Below are positions 36,128-44,409 of a stretch of 64,000 bases of DNA, one piece after another (within the stretch, counting starts at the first letter, position 1; every line of letters begins with the position of its first letter). Where the stretch lies: the NCBI RefSeq assembly GCF_018860805.1, contig NZ_JAHKQR010000001.1, positions 655,158 through 719,157 on the forward strand, in the 5' to 3' direction. The notes below the pieces were generated by a model. The model made no database searches. It was not told the origin of the DNA and saw only the letters and a list, made by a program, of their open reading frames with translations. The position numbers and the translations under genes are program-made. The stretch comes from Aestuariibacter sp. A3R04 (lineage in GTDB: Bacteria > Pseudomonadota > Gammaproteobacteria > Enterobacterales > Alteromonadaceae).

Positions 36128-37345
36128 CTATGCGTACTTATGGATGAATTCGGTAATTATCGGACGTACGTTTTTACGGAACTTGGAGCCACTGAAAATT
36201 CCGTAATGGCCAGCCCCCTGTTGTACGTGATGTTTGCGCATTTTACGCGGTATATTTCGACAAATATCTTGGGCCGCTTGTGTTTGACCGAGCCCACAAA
36301 TGTCATCATCGGCACCTTCCACGGTTAGCAGAGCAGTATTGTCGATCGCTTCAAAGTTCACCGGGTTGCCCTGGTAGGTAATTGCTCCACGGGCAATTTC
36401 ATTGTTTTTGAACACCCGTTCGATGGTCTCCAAATAAAACTCCGCTGGCATATCTAACACTGCCATATATTCGTCATAGAATGCACGAAAGCGATCGGCA
36501 TCTTCTTCTTCACCAAATACAAGATTTTGGAAAAAGTTTTGATACTTCTTCATGTGAGACTGTTGGTTCATGCTGATAAATCCACCGAGCTGCATGAATC
36601 CGGGATACACTTCTCTGCCTTCACCAGGGTAACCGTAGGGAACTTTCATGATGGCAACGTTTCGAAACCAACTCATGGGATGTTTTTCAGCGAACTCGTT
36701 AACGCGTGTTGGGTTCTTGGAACAGTCTAACGGTCCAGCCATGACAGTCAGAGATTTTGGAACACAGGTATTCTTTTGTTCAGCCATGACAGCAGTAGCG
36801 ATTAATGCTTGTACTGTGGGTTGACAAATGGCCATTAAATGGGCGCCAGGCCCTAGGTATTCCATGAATTCAATCAGGTAGCTAACATAGCAGTCAAACG
36901 TAAAAGGTCCATCTTCTAAGGGAACTTCTCTGGCATCAGCCCAATCCGTTACATAAATCTCGTGGTCGGGTAACAAGGCTTCCACCGTGCCTTTCAGTAA
37001 TGTGGCGAAATGTCCCGACAGCGGGGCGACTAATAATACTTTGTGATCGTCTTTTACGCCTGCGCGATTAAAGTGAATTAAATCGCAGAAAGGTTTGGTG
37101 ACAACAATTTCTTCCCGCACCTTGTGCCTTTTATCATTAATTCTGATTTCATCAATGTTAAACCCCAGCTTTTCATAGCGTTGCGTCAGTCGCATTGCAG
37201 TTTCCAGCGAGGCGCGGGTAAGGCGACCGGGTAAGGTGTGAGCAAGAAGATTGGAAGGATGGTTCGCAATATCATTCAGCAGACTGAACCCCTCATGCAT
37301 AATATACGCACCGCGGGTCAGGTAATCATATGCCTGGTAATTCAT
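36128..37345 (-). CDS. phaZ: Intracellular polyhydroxyalkanoate depolymerase
   Basis: A 405-residue cytoplasmic alpha/beta hydrolase that mobilises stored PHB. The active-site Cys is C174 in HLMAICQPTVQALIA, the CQPT form used by intracellular PhaZ enzymes instead of a Ser lipase box. The C-terminal region (EGADDDICGLGQTQAAQ, VQQGAGHYGIFSGSKFRKNV) carries the probable Asp and His. The start is ATG 37345, five codons inside the open frame, because GAGGAG lies right before it. It follows the two phasin genes on the same strand, so it may be expressed with granule proteins and give storage turnover. Confidence 0.92.
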   Translation of the reverse strand: MNYQAYDYLTRGAYIMHEGFSLLNDIANHPSNLLAHTLPGRLTRASLETAMRLTQRYEKLGFNIDEIRINDKRHKVREEIVVTKPFCDLIHFNRAGVKDDHKVLLVAPLSGHFATLLKGTVEALLPDHEIYVTDWADAREVPLEDGPFTFDCYVSYLIEFMEYLGPGAHLMAICQPTVQALIATAVMAEQKNTCVPKSLTVMAGPLDCSKNPTRVNEFAEKHPMSWFRNVAIMKVPYGYPGEGREVYPGFMQLGGFISMNQQSHMKKYQNFFQNLVFGEEEDADRFRAFYDEYMAVLDMPAEFYLETIERVFKNNEIARGAITYQGNPVNFEAIDNTALLTVEGADDDICGLGQTQAAQDICRNIPRKMRKHHVQQGAGHYGIFSGSKFRKNVRPIITEFIHKYA

Positions 37346-37418
37346 TACGTCTCTCCTCAAATACTGGCTGGGGCTAAGACCTGTAGGGGGATAAAAAGGT
37401 TCACTTTATGAAGGGAAT

Positions 37419-37437
37419 GGGCGGCAGCCAACCGCCC
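37419..37437 (-). terminator. Hairpin between phasin 1 and phaZ
   Basis: GGGCGG / CCGCCC stem with a 7-base loop, 8 bases past the stop of the small phasin. There is no T-run, so it may attenuate or stabilise the phasin transcript rather than end it. Confidence 0.4.
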
Positions 37438-37445
37438 TGTATCAG

Positions 37446-37793
37446 TTAAGCTTTTGCTGCATCCTGAAACTTAGCAGTCATTTCATCGCTAATGCTTTTA
37501 AACATTTCGCCCGCTTTTTGCTGCGCTTCAGTTAACACTTCATAAGAGCTTTTTGCCACGTCAGATACTTTTTCCTGAACGCTTTCTGCATATGCTTTGT
37601 TGGCATCGGCCAAGCTCATCAGATCTTTTTGCTGTGATGCTTTTTCGAAGTAAGACATACCTTCAGAAAGCAGCGACTTATACAGTGAATTTTGCTTTTC
37701 AGCCAGTTCCTGCATCGTGCTCATGTTCAATGATGCAAGGTCAGACATTGGCTTCATTGCTGTTTTTATTTGTTCATTCATTTGCTCAAACAT
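37446..37793 (-). CDS. Phasin family protein (small)
   Basis: A 115-residue amphipathic helical protein that coats PHB granules. The motifs MKPMSDLASLNMSTMQELAEKQNSLYKSLL and FEKASQQKDLMSLADANKAYAES match the phasin_2 domain, with a C-terminal helix ending DAAKA. The start is ATG 37793 (MFEQ), with GGAG at a proper distance; ten upstream in-frame codons lack a ribosome site. It lies 26 bases downstream of the larger phasin gene, in the same transcription unit, and upstream of phaZ. Confidence 0.88.
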   Translation of the reverse strand: MFEQMNEQIKTAMKPMSDLASLNMSTMQELAEKQNSLYKSLLSEGMSYFEKASQQKDLMSLADANKAYAESVQEKVSDVAKSSYEVLTEAQQKAGEMFKSISDEMTAKFQDAAKA

Positions 37794-37819
37794 TACCGTT
37801 CTCCAGTTTTTGGTGTGAA

Positions 37820-38425
37820 TCAATTAGTTGATTTGGTAGCCGCAGACTTTGCGGTGGTGGTTTTCTTTGCCGGGGTACGGCGCGTCCGCGTAGCTGGCTT
37901 TTTAACAGGCTCAGCAGCGTCGGCAGTTTTCGTTTCTGCACTTGCAGATTTAGCGGTGGCGTCTTCAGCTTTCTCAGCGGTTACTTTGCTTGCCGCTGAG
38001 GTTGTTTTTGCTGTTTGCTCAGCAACTTCTTCTGTTTGTTTCGATGCTTTTACTGTGGCTTCGGCTACAGGTTTTGTAGCTTTTTCAGCGGCTTTACTGA
38101 CTTCATCACTTGCTGTGGACAGTGACACTGCCATAATCTCGGCCACTTCTTCACGCATGGCATTCATTGTAGAGTACGCGTCTTTAGAGGCGCTGGTCAT
38201 TCGTTCACGCACAGACTCGGCAAGTTCTGAGTTTGCGTTCATTACGCCTTTAAGTTCAGTTTGTTTCGCCACTGCTTCAAGATAACGAACACTATCGCTC
38301 AACAAGCCGGTTATTAATGTGGTTTGTTGTTCAGACAAGCTTTCCAGTGTTTTTGTATTTACCGCAAACAGCGTGTGTACTGGTTTGCCGGAGTTTTTCA
38401 ATTGTTCTGAAAATGAGCCAAACAT
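37820..38425 (-). CDS. Phasin family protein with Ala/Lys-rich C-terminal tail
   Basis: A 201-residue protein. Residues of about 1-115 are a phasin domain (FGSFSEQLKNSGKPVHTLFAVNTKTLESLSEQQTTLITGLL). From about residue 115 a low-complexity tail rich in Ala, Thr, Lys and Glu ends in a basic segment, KPATRTRRTPAKKTTTAKSAATKS. Such tails in PhaF-like proteins bind DNA and help segregate granules with the nucleoid (family knowledge); here that is inference. The strong GGGAG lies before the ATG. It is the first gene after the phaR operators, upstream of the small phasin. Confidence 0.85.
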   Translation of the reverse strand: MFGSFSEQLKNSGKPVHTLFAVNTKTLESLSEQQTTLITGLLSDSVRYLEAVAKQTELKGVMNANSELAESVRERMTSASKDAYSTMNAMREEVAEIMAVSLSTASDEVSKAAEKATKPVAEATVKASKQTEEVAEQTAKTTSAASKVTAEKAEDATAKSASAETKTADAAEPVKKPATRTRRTPAKKTTTAKSAATKSTN

Positions 38426-38458
38426 GTCTTTCTCCCAACAGAAATGGTTGAATGCGTG

Positions 38459-38469
38459 CTGCGCTGCAG
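38459..38469. promoter_or_regulatory. PhaR operator-type site 1
   Basis: CTGC-GCT-GCAG, an exact CTGC-N3-GCAG, embedded in TGCTGCGCTGCAGCA. It lies 34 bases upstream of the larger phasin's ATG. PhaR of PHB-producing bacteria is known to bind such TGC-rich palindromes. Confidence 0.6.
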
Positions 38470-38520
38470 CAAGATTTGATTAGATATTAACCAGCTATGG
38501 CGAAGAGATCAACAAGAATG

Positions 38521-38531
38521 TTGCGTTGCAG
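38521..38531. promoter_or_regulatory. PhaR operator-type site 2
   Basis: TTGC-GTT-GCAG, one mismatch from CTGC-N3-GCAG, extended as TTGCGTTGCAGCAA. It is 62 bases from site 1, or roughly six helical turns. Confidence 0.5.
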
Positions 38532-38573
38532 CAATGTTTTTTTAGAACAGTTTTTAATATGTATAGTTTAATT

Positions 38574-38590
38574 ATGCTGCATGGCAGCAT
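38574..38590. promoter_or_regulatory. PhaR operator-type site 3
   Basis: ATGCTGC-ATG-GCAGCAT, a perfect 17-bp palindrome containing CTGC-N3-GCAG. It lies directly before the end of phaR, so in the 172-base phaR-phasin gap three such sites stand in a row. Confidence 0.65.
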
Positions 38591-38597
38591 AAGCGGG

Positions 38598-39014
38598 CTA
38601 CTTTTGATTTTTCTTCCAGGCTTCCATATTTTGCTCAACCATTTTATTAAACAGGCCAAATGGCGAGTTCTCCATCATATTCTTCATCAGACCCTGAACT
38701 TGATCCTGCTGATCTATAAACGCGAGCAGTGACTGTTCGAGATACTGTCTGAGGAAAAATTGCATATCGGTGTCGTAATACCGAATAAGCTGCTTGAGCA
38801 AGGAGTTGGTGAGCAAAGACTGATTTTGATCTGCTTCGGATTCACTGATAATTTGCAAAAGTAGCGACTTAGTGATGTCGTCTTCCGTCTTTGAATCGAT
38901 AACTTTGAATTCTTCCCGATCATTAATCAACCCTTTGATGTAGTCGAGATTCACATACTGGCTGCAGGATGTGTCGTAGAGCCTTCTGTTTGGGTATTTT
39001 TTAATGATGATCAT
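38598..39014 (-). CDS. phaR: Polyhydroxyalkanoate synthesis repressor PhaR
   Basis: A 138-residue regulator. The N-terminus IIIKKYPNRRLYDTSCSQYVNLDYIKGLINDREEFKVIDSKTEDDITKSLLLQII is the conserved PhaR DNA-binding domain (PHB_acc_N), followed by a PHB_acc segment with FFLRQYLEQSLLAF that binds PHB. The C-terminus is short and ends in Lys/Gln residues. It represses phasin and often its own gene and releases DNA when PHB accumulates (family knowledge). AAGG precedes ATG. The sites upstream of the phasin genes just beyond its 3' end fit this. Confidence 0.95.
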   Translation of the reverse strand: MIIIKKYPNRRLYDTSCSQYVNLDYIKGLINDREEFKVIDSKTEDDITKSLLLQIISESEADQNQSLLTNSLLKQLIRYYDTDMQFFLRQYLEQSLLAFIDQQDQVQGLMKNMMENSPFGLFNKMVEQNMEAWKKNQK

Positions 39015-39237
39015 AACATTACCTTTTTCTTAGTCTGTGAAAGAGTAGCGCACTAACGGTCTCAGGAGCAATGCAGGTGTGAAAATAAGCGACACATTTT
39101 ATCAGTGGCAGACGTGACAATGAAAGATGACTTCGTTAATACGTTGATTTAATGTCGATTTTTGTTACTGGCATGTTTATCGCTGCAGTGCTTTTGAGGA
39201 CCCGTTACGGGTAATTCAAAAAAACCGGAGTATAGCC

Positions 39238-39636
39238 ATGACTAAACTTGTCAAATTCGTTGTAATGAGCCTGACCGTTGCCTGCACCATTCACTTTTCC
39301 GCTCAGGCCGCTGAAAATACCAAAGAGGTTCAGGCGGGAAATCCTGGAATGTCTCAAAATCAGAATTTTGATGATGCCACGTTAGCAAAATTTACAGTGG
39401 CCATGAATGCGGTTAGTGAAGTTGCAGATAAATATCAGTCGACATTGAGCGGTGAGGAATCACCGGAAAAAATGAAAGAAATTCAACAAGCCGCTCAAAC
39501 TGAGATGGTCTCAGAAATAGAGAAAACCGGGCTTGAGGTTGATACTTACACCACCATCGCTCAACTGGTACAAACTAATGAGCAGTTGCGTGAACGGGTA
39601 TTGAATATAGCGAAAAAGCAAAATAGCCAGTCTTAG
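39238..39636 (+). CDS. Exported DUF4168 protein
   Basis: A 132-residue secreted protein with signal peptide (about residues 1-24, ending AQAAE). The body NQNFDDATLAKFTVAMNAVSEVADKYQ and the later MVSEIEKTGLEVDTYTTIAQLVQTNEQLRERV fit DUF4168, a small all-helical family of unknown function found in the periplasm of many marine bacteria. ATG 39238 follows CGGAG. It is on the plus strand between the minus-strand phaR and phaC blocks, and a bidirectional terminator ends it. A link to PHA is not evident. Confidence 0.8.
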   Translation: MTKLVKFVVMSLTVACTIHFSAQAAENTKEVQAGNPGMSQNQNFDDATLAKFTVAMNAVSEVADKYQSTLSGEESPEKMKEIQQAAQTEMVSEIEKTGLEVDTYTTIAQLVQTNEQLRERVLNIAKKQNSQS

Positions 39637-39654
39637 GTTCAGCGCTCAGGCGTA

Positions 39655-39684
39655 AAAAAGGGCGCTTGTTTTCGCGCCCTTTTT
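39655..39684. terminator. Bidirectional terminator between DUF4168 and phaC
   Basis: AAAAAGGGCGC / GCGCCCTTTTT with an 8-base loop. There are T-runs when read either way, and the stops of the two genes flank it (39636 and 39691). Confidence 0.9.
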
Positions 39685-39690
39685 ACTGTT

Positions 39691-41466
39691 TCAGCCCAAC
39701 TGTTTTAGAACATAGCTTCCCGGGGCGGGTTCAATGGCTGGAAAGGCGTCGCTAGCTCCAGGTTGTGGTGCGGTTACCTTGTTTTTCCCCTGTTGCTTTA
39801 ACCAAGCGTGCCAGTGAGGCCACCATGAGCCTTCTTGTTTGGTTGCTCCATCAAACCATTCACTGGCTGAAGCTGGCAGAGTGTCATTGGTCCAGTGTGG
39901 ATATTTACCCGTAATGGGAGGATTTATAACACCGGCCAGATGACCGGATCCGGCCAGCACAAAAGTGGTATCTCCACTGACCAACTGTGTGCCCTTATAG
40001 GCGCCTTGCCAAAGCACGATATGGTCAGCAAGAGTGGTGAGGAAATACACTGGCATGTCAATGTTAGACAAATCAATGGGCACACCATCAATGACTACTG
40101 CGCCAGGAGTCTTGAGCTTATTTTCCCAGTAAGTTGTCCGGATATATTGTTTGAAACAAGCCGCAGTAATGTTGGTGGCATCGCTATTCCAGAACAGAAT
40201 GTCAAAGGCGGCAGGATCTTTTCCTTTGAGGTAATTGTTGATGAAGTATGACCAAAACAGGTTGTTCTCTCGCAACAAGCTAAAGCTCAAACCCAGAATA
40301 CGGCCGTCATAAATTCCCTTGATGTCTGCATTTTGCTCCATGATGGGCAGCGCATCTTCGGTGAGGTAATTACCAATTTCACCTGGTTCGCTAAAGTCGA
40401 GTAGGGTTGTCAGTAGCGTCAAAGATGCAATGCGCGTATCTCCTTTGGCACGTAAATAAGCCGCAGCGGTGCTGAGTAACGTGCCGCCCACGCAAAAGCC
40501 AACCATGTTTACTTTTTCTCTGCCTGTAATGGCGCAGACGGTATCGAGCGCGTCCAGCGGACCGGCTTTCATGTAATCAACAAAATCCTTGTCCGCCAGC
40601 GTGGCGTCGGGGTTCACCCAGGAAATCATAAATACAGAAAAACCGCTTTCCAGTAGGCCATTGACCACAGACTTTTTTTCTTCTAAATCGAGAATGTAGT
40701 ACTTATTAATAAACGGAGGGACGAAAAGCACGGGTTTTGCGTATGTCTTCTCGTGTTTAGGCGAATAGTGGATTAACTGCATGAGCGCATTTTGGTAGAC
40801 CACTTCGCCCTTGGTAGTGGCGAGGTTTTCGCCTAAGGTAAATGCGTCCATGTCTGTCTGCGTTATTTTGAACGCCTCCAAGGGGCTTTTTTCAAGGTCC
40901 CGCATGAAGTTCTCAATGCCCTTAACCATGTTCTGCCCTTTGGTTTTGAGAATTTCCTCGCAGACCTCAGGGTTGGATAGCAAATAGTTCGTAGGCGACA
41001 CAGAATTGATGTACTGGCGAGTGTAAAATTTGACCTGCTCTGCTGATTTGGGATCTTTAAAATGCATCGATGCAATCGTACCTTGGAGCATTTTCGAATT
41101 AATCAGGTACGCCTGCTTCAGGTAACTAAAAACCGGGTTGTCTTGCCAGTCTGTATGGGAAAAGCGACGATCATTGCGCTCTTCTTCAACAACCGGTTGT
41201 ACCTTTTCTCCCAGCATCGCTTTCGTTGCCTGTTGCCACAACTCGGTTTGCTGCCGCATAAAATCCATCTGGGTTTGAATTAAACGGGCTGAATCCACTT
41301 CGACGGATTCACCTGATAACAGCGAACCCAGTTTTTCCGGGTCAAACATGGCGGCGGTCTCCTCGCTGTGGTTCTTTTTCGTCAGTATGCTGTGAACCAT
41401 GTCGTTAAATTGCCGGGCATACTGATTTAGCGTGTCCAAAATGTCTTGTTTGTCCTGCTCGTGCAC
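39691..41466 (-). CDS. phaC: Class I polyhydroxyalkanoate synthase
   Basis: A 591-residue synthase that polymerises 3-hydroxyacyl-CoA into PHB on the granule. The active-site Cys is C325 in MVGFCVGGTLL, a GxCxGG lipase-like box. PVLFVPPFINKYYILDL, the WNSDATN stretch and GSGHLAGVINPP (catalytic His) are class I signatures, and the expected Asp lies in the loop with TLADHIVLWQGAY. The start is GTG 41466 with GGAGG upstream. It follows the DUF6489 gene by 15 bases on the same strand. No phaE partner, consistent with class I. Its length matches class I enzymes. Confidence 0.95.
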   Translation of the reverse strand: MHEQDKQDILDTLNQYARQFNDMVHSILTKKNHSEETAAMFDPEKLGSLLSGESVEVDSARLIQTQMDFMRQQTELWQQATKAMLGEKVQPVVEEERNDRRFSHTDWQDNPVFSYLKQAYLINSKMLQGTIASMHFKDPKSAEQVKFYTRQYINSVSPTNYLLSNPEVCEEILKTKGQNMVKGIENFMRDLEKSPLEAFKITQTDMDAFTLGENLATTKGEVVYQNALMQLIHYSPKHEKTYAKPVLFVPPFINKYYILDLEEKKSVVNGLLESGFSVFMISWVNPDATLADKDFVDYMKAGPLDALDTVCAITGREKVNMVGFCVGGTLLSTAAAYLRAKGDTRIASLTLLTTLLDFSEPGEIGNYLTEDALPIMEQNADIKGIYDGRILGLSFSLLRENNLFWSYFINNYLKGKDPAAFDILFWNSDATNITAACFKQYIRTTYWENKLKTPGAVVIDGVPIDLSNIDMPVYFLTTLADHIVLWQGAYKGTQLVSGDTTFVLAGSGHLAGVINPPITGKYPHWTNDTLPASASEWFDGATKQEGSWWPHWHAWLKQQGKNKVTAPQPGASDAFPAIEPAPGSYVLKQLG

Positions 41467-41481
41467 AGAGAGCCTCCGTGA

Positions 41482-41718
41482 TTATTTTTTGCTGGTCGCA
41501 GTGGTTATGGATTCCAGCATTTTTTGATAATAAGAAAAGGCGTGCTGACTACCATCCAGATAGGGTTTTAGCATGGTCATCATGGCTTCCTGGTTGCCGT
41601 CTTTAATTTGTTCGCTGAGTTGGGAGAGTGTGGCTTCGTGAAGTTTACTCAGGTTAGGCCACCCCATGAACTCGCGGGCCTCCTGAGGTGAGAGATCGAT
41701 GTCGATGGATATTTTCAT
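41482..41718 (-). CDS. DUF6489 family protein
   Basis: A 78-residue cytoplasmic protein. KISIDIDLSPQEAREFMGWPNLSKLHEATLSQLSEQIKDGN is typical of DUF6489; the C-terminal part is helical and carries YLDGSQHAFSYYQKMLES. The start is ATG 41718, preceded by GGAG six bases upstream, not the frame's first ATG at 41766. It sits directly upstream of phaC with 15 bases between and is very likely co-transcribed. A granule or synthase-accessory role is inferred from the position; the family itself is uncharacterised. Confidence 0.8.
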   Translation of the reverse strand: MKISIDIDLSPQEAREFMGWPNLSKLHEATLSQLSEQIKDGNQEAMMTMLKPYLDGSQHAFSYYQKMLESITTATSKK

Positions 41719-41870
41719 GTTGTTCTCCATGCTGGTCACCGAGACCATATGGAACCGGGGTTCCATGGCTGAAACAATTTTATCAAAACGGTGCGGTTGA
41801 GAATGCCACTGGAAATTCAGTGCTGAAACCCGCAGAATCCGTTTTGACGTATTCTATATTGGCATGATAA

Positions 41871-44201
41871 GTGGCTAAAAAACAGACGAAAGTGACAAAA
41901 CCCAAAAAAATAGGTGCTAAACCCCGGCGACGCTGGCTTGGTTTCTTCTTCAAGCTATTGCTGGTGGGAACGGCGGTCCTTCTGGGGTACATGATTTATC
42001 TCGATGCACAAATCAAGCACACCTTTTCCGGCAATAAATGGGAAGTGCCAGCACAGATCTTTGCCCGTCCGCTGGTTTTGAATGTTGAGCAGGAAATCAC
42101 CCCAAAAGAAGTGCTTGATGAGTTGAAACTGTTAGGCTATCGAAGCGTGAATAACGCCGATAGCAGTGGTGAGTATCAGTACAATAACGGTACCCTGGTG
42201 GTACAACGACGGGCGTTTTCGTTTCCCGACGGCGATGAACCCTTGCGTCATATCCGTGTGTCCTGGCAAAGCAACCGAATAGCGAGTATTGAAGATCGTT
42301 CATCACAACAAAAAATAAGTCGTATTCGCTTAGAACCATGGCTTGTTACCCGCATGGTAAGCAGTAGTCAGGAAGATCGCATGTTGGTGCAATTAGATAA
42401 TGTGCCTGCATTGCTCCCGAAAGCGCTTATTTTGGTAGAGGACAGAGATTTCTATGACCATCACGGTGTGGCACCGTTGTCGATCTTGCGTGCCTTGGTG
42501 GCAAATATTCGCGCAGGAAAAACGGTTCAGGGGGGCAGTACCCTTACTCAGCAACTGGTTAAAAACCTTTATCTGACGAGAGAAAAAGCCATTACGCGTA
42601 AAATTAAAGAAGCATTAATGGCTTTGATCATCGATGCGCGTTACAGCAAAGATGACATACTCCAGGCGTATCTGAACGAAGTGTTTCTGGGGCAAAACGG
42701 CAAAATGGCCGTGCACGGCTTCGGATTAGCCAGTTATTACTACTTCGACCGGCCGGCCAACGAAATGAGCCCACCGGAAATTGCTACACTGGTGGCGATG
42801 ATAAAAGGGCCGTCTTACTACAACCCCCGTCGTTATGAGGAGCGGGTACTGGAGCGGCGTAACCTGGTATTGCGTATTCTTTTTGAAGAGAATGAAATTG
42901 ATCGGCGGGAATATCAGCAATACATTAACGCTCCGCTGGGGTTGGCCTCTGGTGCCAGCCTTGCCAGTGGTAAACATCCCGCGTTTATGGACAAGGTGCG
43001 ACGGGAGTTATCGACAATATTAGCTGACCCACAACTGCGGGATTCCGGCGTGAAAGTCTTCACCACCCTGGACATATACGCGCAGCGCCGGGCTGAAAAA
43101 GCGATGAAGGAAACACTAAATGGCCTGCAGTCTGATCGCAAGGCCGTATTGCAGGGCGCTATGTTGGTTACTGATATTGCAAGTGGTGAAATCAGGGCGA
43201 TTGTAGGTAGCCGTGAAACAGGGTTTAAAGGGTTTAACCGCGCCTTAGATGCCAAGCGCCAGGTTGGCTCCCTTATTAAACCAGCGGTTTACCTCACAGC
43301 CTTGGAAGACCCTGTTGAGTACAATTTAGCGACGCCATTGGCCGACAAACCTATCACGCTGGAAAACGCCAGCGGTAAAACCTGGTCTCCCAAAAATGCA
43401 GATAAAACTTTCCGGGGGCAGGTAGCATTGATTGATGGCTTGGCAAACTCGTTAAATGTGCCTACGGTGAACCTGGGTATGCAAGTGGGCCTTAAGAATA
43501 TTACTGATACCATTCGTCGGCTGGGGGTAGAAAGTGACTTCAAGGAAGTGCCTGCTATGACCCTGGGCGCTATGTCGCTAACGCCTTTTGAAACCAACCA
43601 GATGTATCAGACGATATCCAATAATGGGCGCTATATTCCGCTGCATACGGTTTCTTCTGTGGTATCGGCGAACAATCGTTTAATTTGGCAGCACGCTGAA
43701 TTTTATTCCCAGCGCGCTGATGAAGCTGCCACCTATTTACTCAACTACGCGCTTTATAAAGTGACCACAGAGGGGACGGCGTCTCGTGTTGGCCGTACAT
43801 TCCCAGGTGTTAATATGGGAGGGAAAACCGGCACTACCGATGATTATCGCGATAGTTGGTTTAGCGGTTTTGACCGCAACAATGTCATTACTGTGTGGGT
43901 AGGTAATGACGACAACCAACCGGTACTGCTAACAGGAGCCGGTGGTGCATTGCCAGTGTTTATTAACTATCAGAAGCTGCAGGAGCCAAAATCTTTGACC
44001 AGGCGCTTTCCAGAGGGACTTGGCATTGCCCATTTTGACAAGGATACCGGTGAAGTGGTTATTGCCGGGTGTCCGGATTCCATGAGTGTCCCTGCCATAC
44101 TGGACGTACTTCCCCCGGCGAGCCAGGATTGTTACGGACAACCGATCCGAAAAGAAAAAAAGAAAAAAAGCTGGTGGGAACGTTTATTTGGGAATGACTA
44201 A
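41871..44201 (+). CDS. mrcB: Penicillin-binding protein 1B, bifunctional glycosyltransferase/transpeptidase
   Basis: A 776-residue class A PBP for peptidoglycan synthesis. A short cytoplasmic, Lys/Arg-rich start is followed by a TM helix (FFFKLLLVGTAVLLGYMIYL, about residues 25-44), a UB2H domain (about 60-150), then GT51 with catalytic E190 in VEDRDFYDHHG and GGSTLTQQLVKNLYL. The transpeptidase has S467 in GSLIKP (SxxK), SLN in NSLNVPTVNLG, and KTG in GGKTGTTDDYRDSW. The start is GTG 41871. The length is shorter than E. coli PBP1b (844) mainly at the ends. It is divergent from DUF6489-phaC. Confidence 0.96.
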   Translation: MAKKQTKVTKPKKIGAKPRRRWLGFFFKLLLVGTAVLLGYMIYLDAQIKHTFSGNKWEVPAQIFARPLVLNVEQEITPKEVLDELKLLGYRSVNNADSSGEYQYNNGTLVVQRRAFSFPDGDEPLRHIRVSWQSNRIASIEDRSSQQKISRIRLEPWLVTRMVSSSQEDRMLVQLDNVPALLPKALILVEDRDFYDHHGVAPLSILRALVANIRAGKTVQGGSTLTQQLVKNLYLTREKAITRKIKEALMALIIDARYSKDDILQAYLNEVFLGQNGKMAVHGFGLASYYYFDRPANEMSPPEIATLVAMIKGPSYYNPRRYEERVLERRNLVLRILFEENEIDRREYQQYINAPLGLASGASLASGKHPAFMDKVRRELSTILADPQLRDSGVKVFTTLDIYAQRRAEKAMKETLNGLQSDRKAVLQGAMLVTDIASGEIRAIVGSRETGFKGFNRALDAKRQVGSLIKPAVYLTALEDPVEYNLATPLADKPITLENASGKTWSPKNADKTFRGQVALIDGLANSLNVPTVNLGMQVGLKNITDTIRRLGVESDFKEVPAMTLGAMSLTPFETNQMYQTISNNGRYIPLHTVSSVVSANNRLIWQHAEFYSQRADEAATYLLNYALYKVTTEGTASRVGRTFPGVNMGGKTGTTDDYRDSWFSGFDRNNVITVWVGNDDNQPVLLTGAGGALPVFINYQKLQEPKSLTRRFPEGLGIAHFDKDTGEVVIAGCPDSMSVPAILDVLPPASQDCYGQPIRKEKKKKSWWERLFGND

Positions 44202-44206
44202 AAAAG

Positions 44207-44270
44207 CCCCCGGGGTGAGACATGACAGCCCATGAGTGAAACTGGTATCTGCTGTATGTCTCTCCGGGGG
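44207..44270 (-). terminator. Long hairpin terminator for the small-protein operon
   Basis: On the minus strand, CCCCCGGAGAGACATACAG pairs with CTGTCATGTCTCACCCCGGGGG (imperfect, long arms), followed by CTTTTTTAG. It ends the operon at 44297-44703 and lies immediately after the mrcB stop; on the plus strand no T-run follows. Confidence 0.75.
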
Positions 44271-44296
44271 AAGGGCCCTACGGGAGCTCGTTGGGA

Positions 44297-44407
44297 TTAG
44301 TGTAAGCGGTCGTTAAGTAGTTTTAAGCCGCTAAAAATCATTGCACTTGCCACAAAAGCGCCAACCGGGCTAAGGGCAAGCAATAGCAGTGCACCGGATG
44401 TCATCAT
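44297..44407 (-). CDS. 36-residue single-pass membrane protein
   Basis: A small ORF of 36 residues: MMTSGALLLLALSPVGAF, then VASAMIFSGLKLLNDRLH. Hydrophobic across most of residues 5-30 with one positive-charged tail, it is a likely one-helix inner-membrane protein. GGAG lies in front of the ATG, and the gap to the preceding exported protein is two bases, so it is translated in the same operon. A strong terminator follows. I do not know a family; the case rests on ribosome site, operon position and composition. Confidence 0.6.
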   Translation of the reverse strand: MMTSGALLLLALSPVGAFVASAMIFSGLKLLNDRLH

Positions 44408-44409
44408 CG

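Noticed and set aside
37770..38285. 171-codon plus-strand frame opposite the phasin genes
   Set aside because: The Ala/Lys-rich tail of the phasin produces a long antisense frame by composition; its translation is Ala/Ser/Val low-complexity.
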